10,984 nucleotides of DNA. Source: an uncultured Muribaculaceae bacterium (GTDB lineage Bacteria > Bacteroidota > Bacteroidia > Bacteroidales > Muribaculaceae). Shown here in pieces: positions 6,882 to 10,984 of this stretch (its first letter is position 1; each line of letters starts with the position of its first letter). The notes below the pieces were generated by a model that worked only from the letters and a program-made list of their open reading frames with translations, ran no database searches and was not told the DNA's origin. The DNA lies in contig CAMWUM010000031.1 in NCBI GenBank assembly GCA_947177435.1, positions 1 to 10,984 on the forward strand. Reading direction: 5' to 3'. The translations under genes and the position numbers were made by a program.

Positions 6882-9800
6882 TTACTTAAGTCTTTGATCA
6901 ATCATTATGAAGATATCTTCCTCTGTGCCGGGATAGTTGGATTTCAGAGAGTTGAGGTACTGCTGGGCCTTGTATTCGTTGCCCTGGGCGGCGTAGACGT
7001 CGGCCAGGAGTATAAATCCGCGGGCCATCCAGTAGATGTGGGGAGTCGGGGCGTTGGCTACGGCGCGGGCGAGTTCTTCGGCCTTGGCGTAGTCGTCTGA
7101 CTTAAAATAACTTTCGGCCAAATAGAACGCACTGCGCATGCTGTTGCCATCGGCAGGGTTGGTCTCGTAGGCTTCCCATTGTTCACGAGCCTTGGCTGTG
7201 TCGCCGAGGCCATTGTAGGCTGCGCCGAGCAGGTAGGCAGCTTCGCGCTTGTCGGCGTCACTCAGCACGCTTGTGGCCGAGAGAGCGTCGATGGCAGTCT
7301 GCCATTCTTGGGCTTCGACGGCGCAACGGCCAATGCCCATGCGGGCGAGAGTGTGCATGTAGGCCGACGAAGCCTTGGCATCGAGGGCCTGCCATGTGCG
7401 CAAGGCCAGGGCTCCGCGTCCATCGGCTTGTTCGATCTGCGCTTTGAGGGCAAGCGCCTCCTGGATTACGCCACTGTCGGGGTAGCGCTTGGCAATCTCG
7501 CGCACACGATCATAGGCCTTAGCCGTGTCGCCGGCAGCGTTGGCGCTTTCGGCCAGGTACCATAGCGCCTTGGCCGAGTGGGTCGGATTGGAGGAATATT
7601 CGTCGACGTATGCGACAAGTTTGTCGGTCTTTCCGTTGGCGACGTATTCGACTTCGGCAGCCTCGAAGGCCAACGATTCGATTTCGGTGTCGTCGATGTG
7701 CGTGGCGCCGTCAATCGAATTGATGAACCATGCGTAATGCCCGAGCATTCCGTTGTCTGCGGCGATGCGTTTGTATTGCTCCGATGCCATCTGCGCCTCT
7801 TCCGAGGTGGGATAGCGTGAAATCACCTGCTCGAAAGCGGTGATGGCGCGGTCGGTCTGGCCGTCGTTGTAGAGCGTCACGGCCATCTGCAGCAGGCCCT
7901 GGCGCGCCTGGGGGGTGGAGGGGTGTTTCTCCACGAGTTGCTCGTATACGCTTATGGCAGCGGCGTTGTCGCCAAGTTGGATGTAACTTTCGGTCATCTC
8001 GAGCATGGCGTCGGGGGCCAGTGCCGAGGTTGGATAGCTGTTAAGCATCTGTTGCATCAGGTGTACCTTGTCACTATGCTTGCGCTGGTAGCCCAGCATA
8101 AGCGCTTTTTGGTACAGTGCGTAGTCGCCGAGCGAGGGGGTGTACTCGTAGGCCTTGTCATAAGCCTCGGCTGCCTTGGCGTACTGATTTAGGTAATAGT
8201 AGCAGTCGCCCAGGCGGAAGTAGCCGTCGCCTTTGAGGTCGGCGTTGGGTGCCTTTTTGATGAATTGATCAAAATATTTGGCCGCTTCGGCGCACTTTTT
8301 CTGTCCGAGCAGTGCGTATCCCATGTCGTAAAGGGCGATTGTGCGGTTGGGGGAATTGGCGGGCAGGCCGTTGAGGTATTGGCTCAGGGCACGCTCAGAG
8401 TCGGCGTATTTGCCCAGGCGGTAGTAGGCCTCGCCGAGCAGCAGCCTTGATTCGCGGGCCATCTCGGCGTCGTACTTGGCAAGCTCGACGGCCTGGCGCA
8501 GGTGTTCTGCGGCCTTGTCGGCCTCACCGGCTGTGAGTTCTTGCGCACCAAGCAGGTAGAGGGCTTGTTGCTGGGCCTTGTATGTGTCGGCTGTGGGATG
8601 CTTCATGGCCTTAATGCTGGCCAGGGCGCCGGCGTAGTCCTTGACGGCAAAGTAGGCGGAGATCACGTACTGCTGCGCCTGCGGGGCGTATGGACTGTCG
8701 GGATGGAGGCGTAGGAAGTCCTCAAACGTGCGCACCGATGCACCGAACGGCACCAGTCCGCCTTGCAGCGACGCCACGCCGTAATTGAAATGGGCAATCT
8801 CCTGCACTTCGGGGTCGAAATCGAGTTTCATAGCCTGGTCGAACGCCATCGCAGCGCCGTCATAGTCAGCCTCGGACAGCAGCGACTGGCCAATGTAGAC
8901 GTATGCCGACTGGCTCATCTGGTTCTTGTCTTCGGTGGCCAGCTGCATCATGCGGGCGCACTGGGCGTAGTCCCCGTCGGCGTATGCGATAAGTCCGAGG
9001 ATATAGGCTGCCGAAGGTTCGAGCCTGCTACAGATCACGGTTCGTGTCTCGGGATCGGGAATGTCGATGCAATAATTCTCCAGCTTGGGATCGCTGACCT
9101 GTTGGATGTAGGTGTTGAGATGTTTGCGGGCCTCTGCTGTCTTGCCCAGATTGTAGGCTGATTCGCCAGCCACGCGGTGCATTTCAGCTTCGCCCCATGG
9201 TATCAGATTGGGATGGCTGCGCAGCATCTCCTCGGCCACCTGCTGGGCCTGGGCCCATTGGTGGTCCCAAAATAGGAGCTGGGCATAGTAGTAATTGGCC
9301 GACGAACCCGGTGCGTCGGAACTGAAGCCCTGTGCCAGAGCCGCCCGCGCCTTGTCAAAACGCCCATTGATATAATCTATATACGTAAGATAAATTCGTG
9401 CGGCATGGGCATAGCGGCTGTCTGTGACTTCTTTGAACAGTTTCTCTGCTCGGCCATAGTTGCCAATTCGCAGGTTGGCGCATGCGGCGCGATAAAAAAG
9501 GTCTTGCTGATATGTGCCGATTAATGTTGAAGGGTTGATTTCGTTATACATGCTCGCGGCATCATAAGGGAAGTCACTGCTGTAGCAGTCGACAAGTGCG
9601 AGTTGTGCGCGGCCACGCAAGTCAGAGGCGGGATATTTGTTGAGCCACTGTCTGAGAAGCAGGATTGCGTTTTCCTTGTTGGTGTGCACGGTAGCCTCGG
9701 CACGCATCAGTTCGGCCTCCTCCACCTGCTGCAGGGTGAGGGGCAACTCCATCGCACGAGAAATCTGGTCGAGGCAGCCCACGAAGTTGCCGCACTCCCT

Positions 9801-9911
9801 CATCTCGCCGGCACGCAGCAGATAGCCCGCGCCGTCGGGAGCGTTGACCTGGCCAGTAGCGACGGCCACCACGGCCGCGGCCGCAACCGTCAAAATATAT
9901 CGTTTATTCAT
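6882..9911 (-). CDS. Large exported tetratricopeptide-repeat (TPR) protein
   Basis: A 1009-residue protein built almost wholly of helical TPR-type repeats. The N-terminus MNKRYILTVAAAAVVAVATG is a signal peptide, with cleavage probably before Q21, so it is periplasmic or membrane-associated. Clear repeats are seen along the whole chain, for example GNYGRAEKLFKEV, YGRAEKLF-like units, LGKYADSERALSQYL, KKCAEAAKYFDQFI, NQYAKAAEAYDKAYEY, GDNAAAISVYEQLVEKHPS and DDYAKAEELARAV, many followed by a P/S-S turn as in BamD/YbgF-type repeats. The proteins of this type serve as scaffolds. ATG at 9911 is taken as the start; two codons upstream there is only TTG, and the promoter at about 9931-9962 leaves a leader of about 15 nt. 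It is the first gene of the operon with the barrel, which suggests a periplasmic partner for it. The precise function is unknown. Confidence 0.9.
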   Translation of the reverse strand: MNKRYILTVAAAAVVAVATGQVNAPDGAGYLLRAGEMRECGNFVGCLDQISRAMELPLTLQQVEEAELMRAEATVHTNKENAILLLRQWLNKYPASDLRGRAQLALVDCYSSDFPYDAASMYNEINPSTLIGTYQQDLFYRAACANLRIGNYGRAEKLFKEVTDSRYAHAARIYLTYIDYINGRFDKARAALAQGFSSDAPGSSANYYYAQLLFWDHQWAQAQQVAEEMLRSHPNLIPWGEAEMHRVAGESAYNLGKTAEARKHLNTYIQQVSDPKLENYCIDIPDPETRTVICSRLEPSAAYILGLIAYADGDYAQCARMMQLATEDKNQMSQSAYVYIGQSLLSEADYDGAAMAFDQAMKLDFDPEVQEIAHFNYGVASLQGGLVPFGASVRTFEDFLRLHPDSPYAPQAQQYVISAYFAVKDYAGALASIKAMKHPTADTYKAQQQALYLLGAQELTAGEADKAAEHLRQAVELAKYDAEMARESRLLLGEAYYRLGKYADSERALSQYLNGLPANSPNRTIALYDMGYALLGQKKCAEAAKYFDQFIKKAPNADLKGDGYFRLGDCYYYLNQYAKAAEAYDKAYEYTPSLGDYALYQKALMLGYQRKHSDKVHLMQQMLNSYPTSALAPDAMLEMTESYIQLGDNAAAISVYEQLVEKHPSTPQARQGLLQMAVTLYNDGQTDRAITAFEQVISRYPTSEEAQMASEQYKRIAADNGMLGHYAWFINSIDGATHIDDTEIESLAFEAAEVEYVANGKTDKLVAYVDEYSSNPTHSAKALWYLAESANAAGDTAKAYDRVREIAKRYPDSGVIQEALALKAQIEQADGRGALALRTWQALDAKASSAYMHTLARMGIGRCAVEAQEWQTAIDALSATSVLSDADKREAAYLLGAAYNGLGDTAKAREQWEAYETNPADGNSMRSAFYLAESYFKSDDYAKAEELARAVANAPTPHIYWMARGFILLADVYAAQGNEYKAQQYLNSLKSNYPGTEEDIFIMIDQRLK

Positions 9912-9930
9912 AATCAATCATTTTCCACCG

Positions 9931-9962
9931 CAAAAGTAGCTATTTCCCTCCAAACTCACAAC
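9931..9962 (-). promoter_or_regulatory. Bacteroidetes-type promoter of the TPR-barrel operon
   Basis: On the minus strand TACTTTTG (9931-9938) matches TAnnTTTG exactly. GTTG at 9959-9962, 20 bp upstream, is a one-mismatch -33 element. The downstream sequence GCGGTGGAAA closely resembles that after the efflux-operon promoter (GCGGTTGGAAA). The start codon at 9911 follows within about 20 nt. Confidence 0.7.
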
Positions 9963-9998
9963 CTCTTATCTCTTTTTCTTAACAGGCAGGTATGAAGT

Positions 9999-10984
9999 CT
10001 ATTTCCGTTTGAGTTTCTTTTGCTCGGTTTCGAAGGCTTCGATAAAATGGATTTCAACTGGGGAGAGTTGGTACTGGGTGCGCTCACGGAATTTCTCATA
10101 CTCCGTGTCGGCTTTCATTTTTGCCATCTCTGCCGATATACTGCCAGCATGCGTGAGCAATTCTTTTCCTGACAGTTTAAGAAAGTCGTCGAGTTTCTTA
10201 ATCCAGTCTTTCATATACATCGGTACATGGTTCTTTGCTTGTAGTTCGGCAAAGTCAAGATAAAGATTGACGATACGATTCAGCATATCCACCTCGTCTT
10301 CCGAAAGATAATTCTTGGCAATTTCTGCTTCTTGTTTGGTGGGTAAGGCGCCTCGCCATGTAGTCAATCCCATAAAGTCACGTTCGGCATTCGCCCTGTC
10401 GTAAATTACTTCGGCAGCAGTGTATCCATGCGCGGCAAAATGTATCTTATTTTGCACCGTTTTGAAAAATTGCTGTGTCGTCTCCGTCCTGGGATCATAG
10501 TCAATGCTTAAGGCATATATTTCAAGCACCTTGCGATAGAACACCTTTTCCGAACTGCGTATGTCGCGAATCCTTGCGAGCAGTTCGTCAAAGTAATTCC
10601 CTTGTCCGGCATTCTTCAACAAGTCATCATTCAGCGCAAATCCCTTGATCATATACTCTTTCAGCACCTGAGTGGCCCACTGCCGGAATTGAACGCCCCG
10701 ATGCGAATTAACCCTATACCCAACGCTGATAATCATGTCGAGATTATAGTAAGAAACAATGTAAGTTTTACCGTCGGAGGCAGTTGTTGCATTTTCTGCA
10801 ACAACTGAATTGCGTTCTAACTCGCCGCTTTCAAGGATATTTTTTATATGCCGTGAAATGGTAGATTTATTGCGTTGAAACAGTTCCGCCATCTGATCGG
10901 CAGTAAGCCACACCGATTCATTGGCGAGTCGAACCTCAATCTTCGTCTCGCCTCCCTGCGTCTGAAAAAGTATTATCTGTCCGT
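9999..10984 (-). CDS. rhuM: RhuM family protein, N-terminus cut by window edge
   Basis: The frame is open from the right edge (first whole codon ends at 10982) to TAG at 9999, giving 327 visible residues; the family is about 330-345, so only a few N-terminal residues are missing. It begins GQIILFQTQGGETKIEVRL, then ESVWLTADQMAELF and KSTISRHIKNI, a winged-helix-like DNA-binding region (visible residues about 22-50) typical of RhuM. The rest matches the family by its pattern: YRVNSHRGVQFRQWA, YDPRTETTQQFFKTVQNK, AAEVIYDRANAERDFMGL, and a Lys/Glu-rich C-terminus. RhuM was named from Salmonella pathogenicity island 3; its biochemical role is not established, and homologues often lie in type I restriction-modification loci or other mobile islands. 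A GTG at 10913 could be mistaken for the start but cuts off the conserved N-terminal strand. GC content is lower than in the TPR gene, suggesting acquisition. The gene that precedes it is not visible. Confidence 0.88.
   Translation of the reverse strand, partial: GQIILFQTQGGETKIEVRLANESVWLTADQMAELFQRNKSTISRHIKNILESGELERNSVVAENATTASDGKTYIVSYYNLDMIISVGYRVNSHRGVQFRQWATQVLKEYMIKGFALNDDLLKNAGQGNYFDELLARIRDIRSSEKVFYRKVLEIYALSIDYDPRTETTQQFFKTVQNKIHFAAHGYTAAEVIYDRANAERDFMGLTTWRGALPTKQEAEIAKNYLSEDEVDMLNRIVNLYLDFAELQAKNHVPMYMKDWIKKLDDFLKLSGKELLTHAGSISAEMAKMKADTEYEKFRERTQYQLSPVEIHFIEAFETEQKKLKRK

Noticed and set aside
6882..9917. CRISPR-like or satellite repeats within the TPR gene
   Set aside because: The repetition is at the protein level (degenerate TPR motifs); no regular identical DNA repeats with spacers are seen.
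9912..9998. Rho-independent terminator after the RhuM gene
   Set aside because: T-rich tracts occur but no stable GC-rich hairpin precedes them in the direction of transcription.

Overview
The window looks like a chromosomal segment of a Bacteroidales bacterium, probably near Muribaculaceae, Prevotellaceae or Bacteroidaceae. The evidence is: two promoters of Bacteroidetes type (-7 TAnnTTTG with a TTTG-like -33 element), no Shine-Dalgarno sequences, a Bacteroidetes-style lipobox (LMLSC), and a large TPR protein followed by a plugless TonB-receptor-like barrel. The genus assignment is inference. Every gene lies on the minus strand, so transcription runs from the right edge to the left.

From right to left in transcription order: (1) a RhuM-family protein (9999-10984), cut a few codons short of its start by the window edge; (2) a two-gene envelope operon with its own promoter at about 9931-9962, made of a 1009-residue exported TPR protein (6882-9911) and, 12 bp later, a 572-residue outer-membrane beta-barrel (5151-6869); (3) a compact unit of about 1 kb (4154-5144), a 311-residue HUH/Y1 transposase-like protein of the RAYT/IS200 kind bounded by perfect 15-bp inverted repeats, with a third copy inside its own coding start and an extra C-terminal domain; (4) a metal-efflux operon with a promoter at about 4096-4129, made of a 126-residue histidine-rich membrane-anchored protein (3704-4084), a lipoprotein membrane-fusion protein (2508-3626) and a CzcA-type RND pump (1-2495, cut by the left edge about 200 residues before its expected end).

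The efflux genes should form the inner-membrane and periplasmic parts of a tripartite pump for divalent metals. No outer-membrane factor and no metal-responsive regulator is visible, so these must be outside the window or elsewhere. The TPR and barrel genes probably form one envelope complex of unknown substrate. The most unusual region is the RAYT-like unit: three copies of a 15-17 bp repeat, one pair of which could fold around the start codon, and a C-terminal Rossmann-like domain that ordinary RAYTs lack. The RAYT-like and RhuM genes are visibly less GC-rich than their neighbours, which fits acquired DNA. There is no stretch over 300 bp without a gene; gaps are 12 to about 105 bp.
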